From contig PNKZ01000002.1 of NCBI GenBank assembly GCA_013822735.1, positions 558,001 to 622,000 on the forward strand: DNA of 64,000 nt, given 5' to 3'. Source of the DNA: Pirellula sp. GTDB lineage: Bacteria; Planctomycetota; Planctomycetia; Pirellulales; PNKZ01. Made by a program: the position numbers and the translations under genes. Shown here piece by piece: positions 18,854 to 27,983 of the stretch (positions are counted from its first letter, which is position 1; the number at the start of each line of letters is the position of its first letter). The notes beneath the pieces are model-generated. The model made no database searches and had not been told where the DNA came from. It worked only from the letters and a program-made list of their open reading frames with translations.

Positions 18854-19939
18854 CTATTCTACGGTGCCCTGTAGTTCGCGAATAAACTTCACGCCGGGGT
18901 TGCCTCCCTTGCCCGTGAGATATTCGGCCACATAGCGCATCCGGTCCCGCGGCTTTTCCGGCACCTGAAAGTTGTCGCCCTTTTGCAGAATCGGGCGGTG
19001 TTCGGTAATGCCTCCGAATTCGCGCGTTCCGGCCGCTTGGCAAGGGAACCAATAGCCCTTCCCTTCGAGGTCTTCGAGGTAGAACTCCGGGTAGCAGTGA
19101 TCGGGCACCCAAACGATGCGGGCCGGAATGTTGGAAGCGCGGCAGAGCGCGATGAAGAGCGAACTAAGTTCTTCACAATCCCCGTTGCCGTCTTGCAAGG
19201 CTCGCAGCGCACCCTTGATCGGGCCGTTGACGTATTCCACGTGTTCGCGGGTCCAGTCGTAGATCGCCTCGACTTTCTTCCAGGCCGTGTCGTCTTTGTG
19301 CGCGACCATGAGTTCTTTGGCGATGCCGCGAATCTTCGTGTGGCTGCTCTCGATCAGCGGGCTCGGCAACAAGAACTGCCGGAGTTCCTTCGGCATCTTC
19401 TTATCATTGGGAAGCACGTAGATGCTCGGGTCCGCCGGCGGCGTGAGCGAGAAGCGGCGAATCTCGAGCGTCACCAAGGCCTTCGCTTCGTCGCCCGGTG
19501 CAATGTACGGCATCGAGACGAGCATCTGCTTGACGGTGCCGCCGAGCGTGCGGTAGTCGACCTTCTGTACGTTGGGAGACATTTCTTCGCTGATCACCTG
19601 CACGGTCTGCTCCGGCCAATCAATCGGCAGCGGAGCGGTGCCGTAGATGCCCGTGCAGGGTCCGCCCTTGGCGGTAATGATCATGCCGATTTGGTAGCGC
19701 TGCGTGAGATCCTTCGCAAGTTGCGGACCTTTGCCGTCGGGTGCCGCGCCGAATTGCGACCCGGGCGCCACGCCAAAACTAGCCGGCGCGCCGCCGGTGC
19801 CAAAGGCATTGGGAGCCGAAGGCGTCTGCGTTTTTGCAGCCGGACTCGGGCCGCCGAACGTCTGTGCGTCGGCGATCGGGCTCCACGCGAGCAAGCCGCA
19901 GAATAGAACTCCGAACAAATTTTGGACGGCGATTTTCAC
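18854..19939 (-). CDS. secreted transglutaminase-like domain protein
   Basis: 361 residues. A signal peptide ends near ADAQ (residue 26), followed by a low-complexity Ala/Pro/Gly linker to about residue 65. The transglutaminase core has the catalytic cysteine in QDGNGDCEELSSLF, the region AIYDWTREHVEYV before it and the histidine in WVPDHCYPEFYLED. It converges with the sulfatase gene, with 21 nt between the stops. The substrate is unknown. Confidence 0.87.
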   Translation of the reverse strand: MKIAVQNLFGVLFCGLLAWSPIADAQTFGGPSPAAKTQTPSAPNAFGTGGAPASFGVAPGSQFGAAPDGKGPQLAKDLTQRYQIGMIITAKGGPCTGIYGTAPLPIDWPEQTVQVISEEMSPNVQKVDYRTLGGTVKQMLVSMPYIAPGDEAKALVTLEIRRFSLTPPADPSIYVLPNDKKMPKELRQFLLPSPLIESSHTKIRGIAKELMVAHKDDTAWKKVEAIYDWTREHVEYVNGPIKGALRALQDGNGDCEELSSLFIALCRASNIPARIVWVPDHCYPEFYLEDLEGKGYWFPCQAAGTREFGGITEHRPILQKGDNFQVPEKPRDRMRYVAEYLTGKGGNPGVKFIRELQGTVE

Positions 19940-20351
19940 AGGCCTGATCTCCCAAAGTCGTGGCGGCCTCCAAATTGCCGAGTGCGAATATTCGCGCTAT
20001 TTCTACTAGTTTAACTTACTGCAGAGAGAACGTTTCGAGCGACGTCGGCGGCCCGCCCGCCAATATTCCCATCGTTCGCTGCAACCCGTTCACGTCATGA
20101 GCTTTACAGCGGATTTTCGCGATGTCCGTTCGCGCTTGAAAGTTTGACTCGACACTCCCCGGCCCTATAATTCCGGCGTCGAAACCTATTGTTAGGTAAA
20201 TACTTGCGGCAATCGGGCGAATAGCAAACGGGATGGACTGATGAACCGCGGCGGGCCGCTTAGGCGTCTCTTCCGTTGGGAACAGCATCTCGGAGATTTT
20301 GCAGTGCCTTTAAGGCCCGCACCGACGTTACGGAGGTACGTTCGGCCCACC
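19940..20351. other. divergent intergenic region
   Basis: 412 nt between the start of the transglutaminase-like gene (minus) and the chosen start of the NfeD gene (plus). It holds a good sigma-70 type promoter on the plus strand (20144-20171). An alternative in-frame start of the NfeD gene lies at 20241. No other gene or repeat is visible. Confidence 0.6.
20144..20171 (+). promoter_or_regulatory. sigma-70 type promoter for the NfeD operon
   Basis: TTGACT and TATAAT are separated by 16 nt, close to the vegetative consensus. Predicted transcription start is near 20178. This places either candidate NfeD start, 20241 or 20352, in the transcript. Confidence 0.6.
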
Positions 20352-22655
20352 ATGATGCACCTTATTCAGCCGTCGAAGCTTTGCTTCGCGACAGAACGCC
20401 GGTCGCTCCTTGAGATGGCTTTGGGCGGCCTGATGGCGCTGGCCATCGCGGTCTGCCCGTCGATTGCCGTTGCGCAAGACGCGAAAACTCGGCCCGCACC
20501 CTCGGCCAAGCCCGATACTGCGAAGCCCGGCAATGTGAGAGTCGACGATGTCGAGCCGACGGATGCGAAGCCGAAGTTCGGCCCGAATGGCGAGCCGCGC
20601 GTCGGCAAGTATCTCCGAATTGGCGCTCCGATCACCGACCAGGTGCGCAATCGCGTCCGTCGAACCGTCGAGTCGTTCGTCGCTCAAGCAAAACAGCGCG
20701 GCCAATGGCCGGTGCTGATCTTCGAAATTCAATCCGGCCGGACGGAATTCGGCGCCGCCGCAGAGTTGGCCAAGTACCTCACCGGCGCAAGCCTCAACGG
20801 GGCGACCACGGTCGCCTACGTTCCGAAATCGCTTAACGGGCACGGCGTGCTCATCGCCCTGGCCTGTAACGAGATCGCCATTCACAAAGACGGCGTCAAC
20901 GAAACGACCGAGTTTGGCGACGCAAGTGTTTACGACGCTTCGATCGATCAGGTGATGATCGCCGGGTATCGGGAGATCACCGAAAAGCGTCGAACGGTGC
21001 CGCTGCCTATCGCGCTGAAAATGCTCGATAAGAATCTCGAGTTGCTGCAGGTGGAAACGGAAAGTAGTCGCGAGTTCGTATTGCGAAGCGATCTCGACGA
21101 ACTGAAGAAACGTAAGGCGGTGAGCGAACCGAAGGTCGTGGTTGCGGCCGGACGCCCCGGTTTGTTTACTTCGGCGCAAGCGCAGGACCTCGGCGTCGTC
21201 GGCGCGGCTGTTGCCGATCGCCTGGAACTCATGCAAGAGCTCGGCTTACCGCGGGGCGCGCTCGAAGAAGATCCTTCCATCGACGGCGATTGGCGCACCG
21301 TGCGCATCGACATCAAGGGGGCGATCAAGGAAGAGATGATCCGCGAGCGGATGAAGTCCGTGGAAGACCAGATTCGCGACGCCGACGTTAATTTCATTTG
21401 TGTGTATATCGATAGCCCGGGCGGGTCTTTTGCCGGTAGTGCCAACTTGGCGAACACGCTCAAGAGCTTGGAACCGAGCAAGCGTCGCACGGTGGCTTAC
21501 ATTCCGAAACAGGCGCGCGGTGATGCGGCGCTCATTGCGTTGGCCTGCGACCAGATCGTGATGGGCCCCGGTGCGCAACTCGGCGGCAGCGGGGAAGCGA
21601 CCGTCGAAGAGCGGACGCTGGCCAACTACGAAGCGACGTTCCGCAGCATCGCTCAAGCGAAGTTCCATTCCCCCGCCCTGGCCGCGGCCATCATCAATCC
21701 GCAACTCGAGGTCTTTCGCTATACGCACAAGGCGAGCGGCCTCGCCGAATACTTCACCAGCGAAGATGTCGCCGAACGTCCCGACGCCGCCCAATGGGTG
21801 CAAGGCGAGCGCGTGCATGGTCCGCCGAGCAATCTGCTGCTCTCCGGCACCCGGGCCAAAGAAATGGGCTTGGCACATGACACAGTCGCAGACTTTGCCG
21901 AGTTTCGCGCTTTGTACGGATTGAACGACGATCCTCGCTTGGCCGAGCCGAATGCGGCGATGCAACTCATCGCGGCACTCAATAGTCCGGGGCTGAGTTT
22001 GGTTCTACTCTTAATCGGCGGGGCCGCGCTGTATGCGGAGTTGCACACGCCGGGCGTCGGTATCGGAGCGTTCATCGCCGCGATTTGCTTTCTCTTGTTC
22101 TTTTGGAGCAAGTATTTGGGAGGCACCGCTGGCTGGTTGGAAGTGCTGCTCTTTGGAATGGGCGTGATCTGCGTTTTGATGGAAATTTTCGTGTTTCCAG
22201 GAGTCGGCGTGTTCGGTCTTGGCGGCGGAATTCTGGTCATTTCCTCGCTTGTGTTGGCAAGCCAAACGTTTGTGTTGCCGCACAACGAGTACCAGATGGA
22301 GCATCTGCAGACGTCGCTGTTGGTGATCGTCGGCGCCATCGGCGGCACGCTCGTGACGACGGCCGTGATGCGGCGCTACTTGCCGCATGCGCCGATGTTT
22401 AATCGCGTGATCCTCGCGCCTCCGTCCGGAGATGAGCTTTCGGAACTCTTGCGCCGCGAATCGTTCGGCACGTTCGATCACTTGCGCGGCGCCCGCGGGT
22501 CGACCACGACGCCTCTAGTGCCGGGGGGCAAGGCCCGCTTCGGCGATCAGTTGGTCGACGTGGCGAGCGAGGGAGACTTCATCGATCGCGGCATGCCCGT
22601 GGAAGTCGTGGAAGTACAAGGGACGCGCGTCGTGGTGCGCGCCGTCACAACCTAA
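20352..22655 (+). CDS. NfeD/ClpP-class membrane protein with two degenerate protease domains
   Basis: About 767 residues. The signal peptide ends at SIAVAQ, followed by two ClpP/S49-like domains. The first has TVAYVPKSLNGHGVLIALAC. The second has IDSPGGSFAGSANLANTL and TVAYIPKQARGDAALIALAC. Four to five membrane helices follow (about 560-690), then an OB-fold NfeD domain. At the position of the catalytic serine (SAG in active NfeD proteases) both domains appear to have glycine, so proteolysis is doubtful. Known NfeD proteins work with stomatin-like partners at membranes; none is adjacent. Start alternatives are 20241 and 20352; I prefer 20352 for the signal peptide. Confidence 0.85.
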   Translation: MMHLIQPSKLCFATERRSLLEMALGGLMALAIAVCPSIAVAQDAKTRPAPSAKPDTAKPGNVRVDDVEPTDAKPKFGPNGEPRVGKYLRIGAPITDQVRNRVRRTVESFVAQAKQRGQWPVLIFEIQSGRTEFGAAAELAKYLTGASLNGATTVAYVPKSLNGHGVLIALACNEIAIHKDGVNETTEFGDASVYDASIDQVMIAGYREITEKRRTVPLPIALKMLDKNLELLQVETESSREFVLRSDLDELKKRKAVSEPKVVVAAGRPGLFTSAQAQDLGVVGAAVADRLELMQELGLPRGALEEDPSIDGDWRTVRIDIKGAIKEEMIRERMKSVEDQIRDADVNFICVYIDSPGGSFAGSANLANTLKSLEPSKRRTVAYIPKQARGDAALIALACDQIVMGPGAQLGGSGEATVEERTLANYEATFRSIAQAKFHSPALAAAIINPQLEVFRYTHKASGLAEYFTSEDVAERPDAAQWVQGERVHGPPSNLLLSGTRAKEMGLAHDTVADFAEFRALYGLNDDPRLAEPNAAMQLIAALNSPGLSLVLLLIGGAALYAELHTPGVGIGAFIAAICFLLFFWSKYLGGTAGWLEVLLFGMGVICVLMEIFVFPGVGVFGLGGGILVISSLVLASQTFVLPHNEYQMEHLQTSLLVIVGAIGGTLVTTAVMRRYLPHAPMFNRVILAPPSGDELSELLRRESFGTFDHLRGARGSTTTPLVPGGKARFGDQLVDVASEGDFIDRGMPVEVVEVQGTRVVVRAVTT

Positions 22656-22790
22656 CTCCGCATGTCGCACGGCTTCACGAAAGTTCGCGTCGCTCCCTCG
22701 TTCGCGTACGCCGCCCCGCTCGGGTAGAATGATTTCGGTTGCCGCGTCGTTCTCAATGGCGCGGCTCATGAGGTCTTAGAGTGACTTGAT

Positions 22791-23372
22791 ATGGCGTCGC
22801 CGTTAGCTTGGGCCATCGCGTTGTTGGCGTTCGGCCTGTTGATCGTGATTGTGGAGATGTTTCTCCCCAGCGGCGGCGTGTTGGCGGTCATCGCCACGTC
22901 GGCCGTCGTGGCGTCGATCGTGATGGCGTTCCGGCATTCGTCGGAAGCCGGCGTCGGATTCATGGCCATTGCCGTGCTCGGGACGCCGCTGCTCTTGGCG
23001 TTGGGCTTTAAGCTCTGGCCGCGCACGCCGCTCGGGCGGCGTATTCTGCTCGACGTGCCGACGGGAGACGACATGCTCCCGGACCCCGACATGCGCAAGC
23101 AACTGCGCGAACTGGTCGGCCGCATCGGCACGGCCAAATCGCTCATGTTGCCGGGCGGGCCGGTCATGGTCGATGGCGTGAGTTACGATGCTCTGAGCGA
23201 AGGAACGGCGGTGCAGCCCGGGCAGCGGGTGAAGGTGATTGAAATCCGCGGGACGCGCATCGTCGTCCGCCCCACGGACGAAGACATCTCGCCGGAATCG
23301 CTCGACCCGAACGACCCGCTCAACGTGACGATCGACAAGCTCGGCCTGGAACCGTTTGATCGGTTGCAGTAG
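22791..23372 (+). CDS. short NfeD-family membrane protein
   Basis: 193 residues. Three hydrophobic helices occupy about residues 2-75, followed by a soluble C-terminal beta domain with GRIGTAKSLMLPGGPVMVDG and VIEIRGTRIVVRP, typical of the NfeD OB fold. No protease domain. It follows the larger NfeD gene by 135 nt in the same direction and is probably in the same unit. An REP hairpin lies 18 nt after its stop codon. Confidence 0.85.
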   Translation: MASPLAWAIALLAFGLLIVIVEMFLPSGGVLAVIATSAVVASIVMAFRHSSEAGVGFMAIAVLGTPLLLALGFKLWPRTPLGRRILLDVPTGDDMLPDPDMRKQLRELVGRIGTAKSLMLPGGPVMVDGVSYDALSEGTAVQPGQRVKVIEIRGTRIVVRPTDEDISPESLDPNDPLNVTIDKLGLEPFDRLQ

Positions 23373-23390
23373 CGCGTATTTTTTGTTCCG

Positions 23391-23426
23391 AGGCGAGCGT
23401 CGAGCCGTAAGGCCGACGTGTCCGAA
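23391..23426 (+). repeat. REP hairpin, copy A (family 1)
   Basis: Stem CGTCG-A-GCC, loop GTAA, then GGC-CGACG, with one bulged A. It has the flank AGGCGAG on the left and TGTCCGAA on the right. It lies 18 nt after the stop of the short NfeD gene, in sense with it, and 1 nt beyond the stop of the RAYT gene on the other strand. Related copies lie at 24021-24057 and 34340-34376. Confidence 0.85.
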
Positions 23427-23427
23427 C

Positions 23428-24000
23428 CTACTTCGGCGGCACGTCGAAGCAAACGCCCGTCGCTTCCGACCAAGCAAGCAACGGTTCCGGTTGTTCGTAG
23501 AGTACGTACCGCATTGCGGCCGTGACCGCTGCATCATCCGGCAACTTACGTTTCGATCCACGCTCGGTCCACCAAGTCTCCGAGGCGGGCTTTCCGAAGA
23601 CTCGCGTCAATCGCCGAGTCGCCCAACTCTTGAGATCTCCCAATATCTTGCCGGGCGACGGATCGCCGAGAACACCGATCACGATATGGAAGTGATTATC
23701 CATAGCGGCCGCTGCGAATATTCGCCACGATCTTTGAGTCGCCGTTTCCCAGAATTGCGCGAGCATTTCCAAGGCATGGTCACGCGCAAGATAGATGGGC
23801 GGGCCGCGCATGATTTCGCGCGACCGCTCCTCCAATTCGGGAGCGTCTTCATCAACTGTAGTCCCCGGCACATTGTGAATTACACGATGGTCCGGCGGAT
23901 CGAGCGAGCGATGATCGGTTACGCGGCCGACGAAGCCGCGATGATCGCCGGGTAGTCGCGTGCCGTATGTGCTGTTGGTGAGGAGCCAAACGCGATCCAT
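23428..24000 (-). CDS. REP-associated (RAYT/IS200-like, Y1 family) transposase
   Basis: 190 residues. The HUH metal motif is intact in AMDNHFHIVIG (His103 and His105 in this numbering), and TWWTERGSKRKL and AAMRYVLYEQ match RAYT relatives. Where relatives carry the nucleophilic tyrosine (LKSY), this protein has tryptophan (GDLKSWATRRL), so catalytic competence is uncertain. The gene lies exactly between two inverted REP hairpins, 1 nt from one and 20 nt from the other, the usual RAYT arrangement. The ATG at 24000 is chosen; a longer frame starting at 24030 would run into the REP. Confidence 0.85.
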   Translation of the reverse strand: MDRVWLLTNSTYGTRLPGDHRGFVGRVTDHRSLDPPDHRVIHNVPGTTVDEDAPELEERSREIMRGPPIYLARDHALEMLAQFWETATQRSWRIFAAAAMDNHFHIVIGVLGDPSPGKILGDLKSWATRRLTRVFGKPASETWWTERGSKRKLPDDAAVTAAMRYVLYEQPEPLLAWSEATGVCFDVPPK

Positions 24001-24020
24001 GGCCTTCACTATGCTACGTT

Positions 24021-24057
24021 TTCCGGACACGTCGGGCTTACGCCTCGACGCTCGCCT
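24021..24057 (-). repeat. REP hairpin, copy B (family 1)
   Basis: Read on the minus strand, the stem is CGTCG-A-GGC, the loop GTAA, then GCC-CGACG. Compared with copy A the middle inner base pair is G-C instead of C-G, a compensatory change. It begins at the last base of the tyrS stop codon, in sense with tyrS. It is inverted relative to copy A, so the two flank the RAYT gene. Confidence 0.85.
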
Positions 24058-25337
24058 CAGACGACGAATCGCAGCAGCGCGTAGCTCTTCTTGCCGCTGC
24101 GGAGCACCATCACCGATTCACCGGCGAGATGCTCGGCGGTGAGCACCGTTGCCGGGTCTTCAATACGGCGGTTGCTCACATAAGCGCCGCCTTGTTGCAC
24201 GACGCGTCTTGCTTCGCCTCGAGACTTCGCAAGATTAGACAATGCTAGGGCATCGGTGATGGTCACCTTGCCGTCATCTAGAATGTGTCGTGGTTGCAAC
24301 GTGCTCGGCACGTCCGCGAAGATCTCTTGGAGTTCCGCGTCGCTCAGCTTGTCGATCTCCGCCCCGAACAGAATCTGCGAAGCGCGTTGCACTTTCGCCA
24401 GGGCGGCCTCGCCGTGTACGAGTTTCGTTAGTTCTTCCGCCAACTTCACCTGGCTTTCGCGTTTGCCGGGGTTTGCCGCTCGGGCTGCGTCGAGGGCGTC
24501 GAGTTCTTCGTGGCTGAGGTCCGTAAAGAAGCCGAGGCAGCGACCGACGTCGGCGTCGGGCAAGTTGATCCAGTATTGGTAGAAGACGTAAGGCGGCGTT
24601 TTCTCGGGCGAAAGCCAAACGGTGCCGGACTTTTCCGACTTCCCCATCTTGCGACCTTCACTGTCGGTGAGCAGCGGGCAGGTCATGCCGAAAAGTTGCA
24701 CGCCGCGCATCCGCCGGGCTAGGTCGATGCCGGCCGTGATGTTGCCCCATTGATCGCTGCCGCCGACCTGCAGTTCGCAGCCGTGCGTTTCGTGGAGTTT
24801 CACGAAGTCGAACGCCTGCAGCAGCATGTAGCTGAATTCGGTATAGCTGAGCCCGGCCTCGGAGCCGAGCCGGGCTTTCACGGAGTCTTTCGCCAGCATC
24901 GTGTTGACGGAGAAGTTCTTGCCGACGTCGCGCAAAAAGTCGAGGTACGAGAACGGCCCGATCCAATCCAGGTTGTTCAGAAGTTGGGCGCCGTGGGGAC
25001 CATCGAAATCGAGAATCTTCCGCATCTGGGCGCGCATGCCGGCGACGTTGGCTTCGATCGTTTCCTTCGAGAGTAAATTGCGCTCGTCGCTCTTGCCGCT
25101 CGGGTCGCCGATCATGCCGGTCGCCCCGCCGACGATGGCGATCGGGCGATGCCCGGCCCTTTGGAAGCGGCGCAAGATCATCATGCCGACCAAGTGCCCG
25201 ACGTGCAGGCTATCGGCCGTCGGGTCGAAACCGGCATAGAGCGTCCGCGGCTTTTCGGCGAGCCACGCGGGGAGGCCGGCGTCGTCGGTCGTTTGATGCA
25301 CCATGCCCCGGCGGCGAAGATCGGCGAGAACGTCCAT
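24057..25337 (-). CDS. tyrS: tyrosyl-tRNA synthetase
   Basis: 426-residue class I aminoacyl-tRNA synthetase charging tRNA-Tyr. The HIGH-type motif is LHVGHLVG (about 42-49), and the KMSKS-type loop is RKMGKSEKSGTVW. Tyrosine-binding segments FDPTADS and GGSDQWGNITAG are present. The C-terminal S4 RNA-binding domain includes RGEARRVVQQGGAYVSNRR. Full length. The REP copy B begins at its stop codon. ispD lies upstream in the same direction with a 98-nt gap. Confidence 0.97.
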   Translation of the reverse strand: MDVLADLRRRGMVHQTTDDAGLPAWLAEKPRTLYAGFDPTADSLHVGHLVGMMILRRFQRAGHRPIAIVGGATGMIGDPSGKSDERNLLSKETIEANVAGMRAQMRKILDFDGPHGAQLLNNLDWIGPFSYLDFLRDVGKNFSVNTMLAKDSVKARLGSEAGLSYTEFSYMLLQAFDFVKLHETHGCELQVGGSDQWGNITAGIDLARRMRGVQLFGMTCPLLTDSEGRKMGKSEKSGTVWLSPEKTPPYVFYQYWINLPDADVGRCLGFFTDLSHEELDALDAARAANPGKRESQVKLAEELTKLVHGEAALAKVQRASQILFGAEIDKLSDAELQEIFADVPSTLQPRHILDDGKVTITDALALSNLAKSRGEARRVVQQGGAYVSNRRIEDPATVLTAEHLAGESVMVLRSGKKSYALLRFVV

Positions 25338-25435
25338 GAGAATTGGGGTGAGGGGTCAGGGGAGAGGGGGGAGTAACTGAAACCTAAACGGCCGGCCGCG
25401 ATGCGCAGCAGAGCGTGTACGTCGGCGCGCCGCAT

Positions 25436-26173
25436 TTACTTCCACATATCGTCATCTGCAAAAGGATGCGCCGGGCCGAAGTTTTTCGGCTTCGGCAAAG
25501 CCTTGAGCGCGTGTTCGGCAAAACGCAGATCTTCCTGCGTCGTGATTTTCAAATTGATCGGCGAACCGGTGACGACGGTGACTTTGCGCCCCAAGCGTTC
25601 GACGAGCTGCGCATCGTCCGTGGCTTGGAAACCCGCGCGGCCGGCGTAAGCGTCGAGTAGTAGTTGCCGCTTGAATACCTGAGGCGTCTGGGCCTCCCAG
25701 AGGTTCGCGCGCGGTACGGTTTCTTGGATATTGCCTTGGTCGACGCGCTTCAGCGTCGCGGCGACGGGCAATGCCAGAATCGCCGCATCGCTCTTCTCGG
25801 CCGCTTCGAACACCCGCCCGATCCATTCGTCGGCGATGCAAGGCCGGGCCGCATCGTGCACGGCGATGAAGTCGATATCCGCCTTTACGCGGGCGAGCGC
25901 GTTTTGGATCGAATCGGCCCGTTCTTCGCCGCCGCTCACGACATCGATGCCGAGAATCATCACGTTGGCCGCGAACTTGCGATCGAACTCTTCACGATCT
26001 TCCGGCGAGACGACGACGATCACCTGCTTGACGTCGCCACGGGCCAAGAACCGCTCGGCCGAATGGAGCCAAACAGGTTTGCCGGCCAACGGCGCAAACG
26101 GCTTCTTGTAGTTCTTGTCGCGAAAGCGACTGCTCTTCCCGGCGGCGGGCAGGATGACGGCAAACTTGGGCAC
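25436..26173 (-). CDS. ispD: 2-C-methyl-D-erythritol 4-phosphate cytidylyltransferase
   Basis: MEP-pathway enzyme making CDP-methylerythritol for isoprenoids, 245 residues. The nucleotide-binding loop LPAAGKSSRF with the lysine of YKKPF, the GGEERADSIQNAL segment, AVHDAARPC and ATDDAQLVE are all present. Full-length for the family. Transcribed with tyrS downstream and a small membrane protein gene 60 nt upstream. Confidence 0.94.
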   Translation of the reverse strand: MPKFAVILPAAGKSSRFRDKNYKKPFAPLAGKPVWLHSAERFLARGDVKQVIVVVSPEDREEFDRKFAANVMILGIDVVSGGEERADSIQNALARVKADIDFIAVHDAARPCIADEWIGRVFEAAEKSDAAILALPVAATLKRVDQGNIQETVPRANLWEAQTPQVFKRQLLLDAYAGRAGFQATDDAQLVERLGRKVTVVTGSPINLKITTQEDLRFAEHALKALPKPKNFGPAHPFADDDMWK

Positions 26174-26233
26174 GACGGCACGCTCATGAAGGGCGAAGGA
26201 AAACCTTCGATTGTCCGGGCGGCCGGGAAGTCG

Positions 26234-26515
26234 TCAAGCGTCGCCGCGATCCTTCGGTCGGTCTTTGTCGCCCCAGCGCCAGCGTGGCGGCTCCCCTTTC
26301 ACATAGCAGACGACCAATAGGAGCGTCACCATCACGGCCTCGAAGACGAAAAACGCCGGCAGGCTGCGCTCGACCAATAATGTGGAGCCTAGCAATAGCA
26401 ACACGATCCATGAAAGCATCACGGCCCAACCTTCCCAAGTGAGCGGGAAGCCCCAACCCCAGCCGTACGTTTTGGCCGGAAACCAATAGCGAGGTTTATC
26501 GAGGTCGTCGTTCAT
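26234..26515 (-). CDS. small two-helix membrane protein, unknown function
   Basis: 93 residues with a cytoplasmic N-terminus rich in aromatic residues (WFPAKTYGWGWGFPLTW). Two adjacent hydrophobic helices lie at about 30-48 and 53-69, followed by a charged tail. I do not recognise the family by number; short proteins of this form are common in proteobacteria and planctomycetes. It lies between the DUF1501 gene (23 nt upstream) and ispD. Confidence 0.7.
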   Translation of the reverse strand: MNDDLDKPRYWFPAKTYGWGWGFPLTWEGWAVMLSWIVLLLLGSTLLVERSLPAFFVFEAVMVTLLLVVCYVKGEPPRWRWGDKDRPKDRGDA

Positions 26516-26538
26516 GGAAGATCTTTGGAAAAAGTCGG

Positions 26539-27960
26539 CTACGCGATCGCCCCATAGATCGGCCGTCCGGCGGCGATCGGCAGCGGTCGGTTGCCGGCGT
26601 CGTGCACTTCCGTGTCGTACGGAATGCCGAGCAGATGAAACATTGTCGCGGCGATGTCGTCGGGCGTCGCCGGTTCGCGGCTCGGAATGGCTCCGTTCTT
26701 ATCACTGGCACCGTGGACGTAGCCTCGCTTGATTCCGCCGCCGGCGAGCAACACGGTGTAACAGCCGGGCCAGTGATCGCGCGAAATGCTCGCGTTGATG
26801 CGCGGCGTACGACCGAATTCGCCCATCCAGACGACGAGCGTTTCGTCGAGCAAGCCGCGATCGTCGAGATCGTTCAAAAACGTCGGCAGCACCTGGTCGG
26901 TGAGCGGCAGTTGGTACTTCTCCAAAATTGGAAACATGCGCGTGTTGTTGAACCCGTGCGTGTCCCAACCGCCGGTCGTGAAACTTTGGCCCCCGATTCC
27001 TTCCGCGAAATACACGTTGACGAACTTCACGCCCGACTCGACCAGCCGGCGTGCGAGCAAGCAACTTTGGCCGTACGTCGTGCGGCCGTAACGCTCGCGC
27101 AACGCTTGCGGCTCGCGGGCGATATCAAACGCTTCGGCCACGCGCGTCGACGTGAGCATGCCGAGGGCTCGATCGTAGTACTCGTCGAGCCCTCGGGCTC
27201 GGGCGGAAGATTCCAAGAGCCGCGATTGTCGGTCGACCAATTGTTGCAAGGCGCGACGATCGGCCATTTGGTCGGCTGAGACGCCCGCCGGAAGCCGGAG
27301 CTCCGGCAGCTTAAAATCGGGCGAGTTCGGATCGGTGGTCACCAGCAGCGGGTCGAACGCCTTACCCAGGAAACTCGCGTGCTGGCCCGGCGATATCGAG
27401 CCGTCGCGGCAAACGTACGGATGGGCCACGAAGGTCGGCACGGCGTCGTCGTTCGGAGAAAGGCGCGAGACGACGGAACCGTAGGCCGGGAACAGTTCGA
27501 GCGAGTCGCGTAGACGAATATCGTCGACCGGCGGTGCATGACCGGAGAGCGCGTAGTAGGCGGCGGAGTTGTGATTGCGCATCGTGTGATGCACGCCGCG
27601 TAGAAGGGTGACTTTGTCCATCACCTTTGCCATCTGCGGCAGGTGTTCGCAGATGCGCAGGCCGGGGACATTGGTGGCGATGTTGGCGTAGAGCCCGCGA
27701 ATGCCGTCGGGGGCGTCGGGCTTCATGTCGAAGGTTTCGAATTGGCTTGGTCCGCCAAATTGAAACAGGAAGACGACGCTCTTGGCCTTCGGCGCGATGC
27801 GCTTCACTGCGGCCTGCTTCGCCTCGCTGGCGGCTTTGTCTTCGGCTGCGAAGACGCGGCTCGTCGTGAGGCCGAGTAAGCCGGCGCCGCCGATCTTCAG
27901 GGCGTCGCGTCGCAAGAGGCGGCCGGCTCGATACTCGGGGCAAGCGTGATTTTTTGACAT
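26539..27960 (-). CDS. DUF1501 (sulfatase-fold) protein with Tat signal
   Basis: 473 residues. The N-terminus ACPEYRAGRLLRRDALKIGG carries the twin-arginine motif and is typical of one DUF1501 subgroup. FLFQFGGPSQFETFDMKPD and WMGEFGRTPRIN are family signatures. The ATG at 27960 matches other members; an ATG at 27984 overlaps the upstream stop (TAATG) and would allow translational coupling, adding eight residues. It belongs to a different subgroup from the DUF1501 protein at 3580-5001. Confidence 0.92.
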   Translation of the reverse strand: MSKNHACPEYRAGRLLRRDALKIGGAGLLGLTTSRVFAAEDKAASEAKQAAVKRIAPKAKSVVFLFQFGGPSQFETFDMKPDAPDGIRGLYANIATNVPGLRICEHLPQMAKVMDKVTLLRGVHHTMRNHNSAAYYALSGHAPPVDDIRLRDSLELFPAYGSVVSRLSPNDDAVPTFVAHPYVCRDGSISPGQHASFLGKAFDPLLVTTDPNSPDFKLPELRLPAGVSADQMADRRALQQLVDRQSRLLESSARARGLDEYYDRALGMLTSTRVAEAFDIAREPQALRERYGRTTYGQSCLLARRLVESGVKFVNVYFAEGIGGQSFTTGGWDTHGFNNTRMFPILEKYQLPLTDQVLPTFLNDLDDRGLLDETLVVWMGEFGRTPRINASISRDHWPGCYTVLLAGGGIKRGYVHGASDKNGAIPSREPATPDDIAATMFHLLGIPYDTEVHDAGNRPLPIAAGRPIYGAIA

Positions 27961-27983
27961 TGCCGACCTGCGGAGCAAGGACA

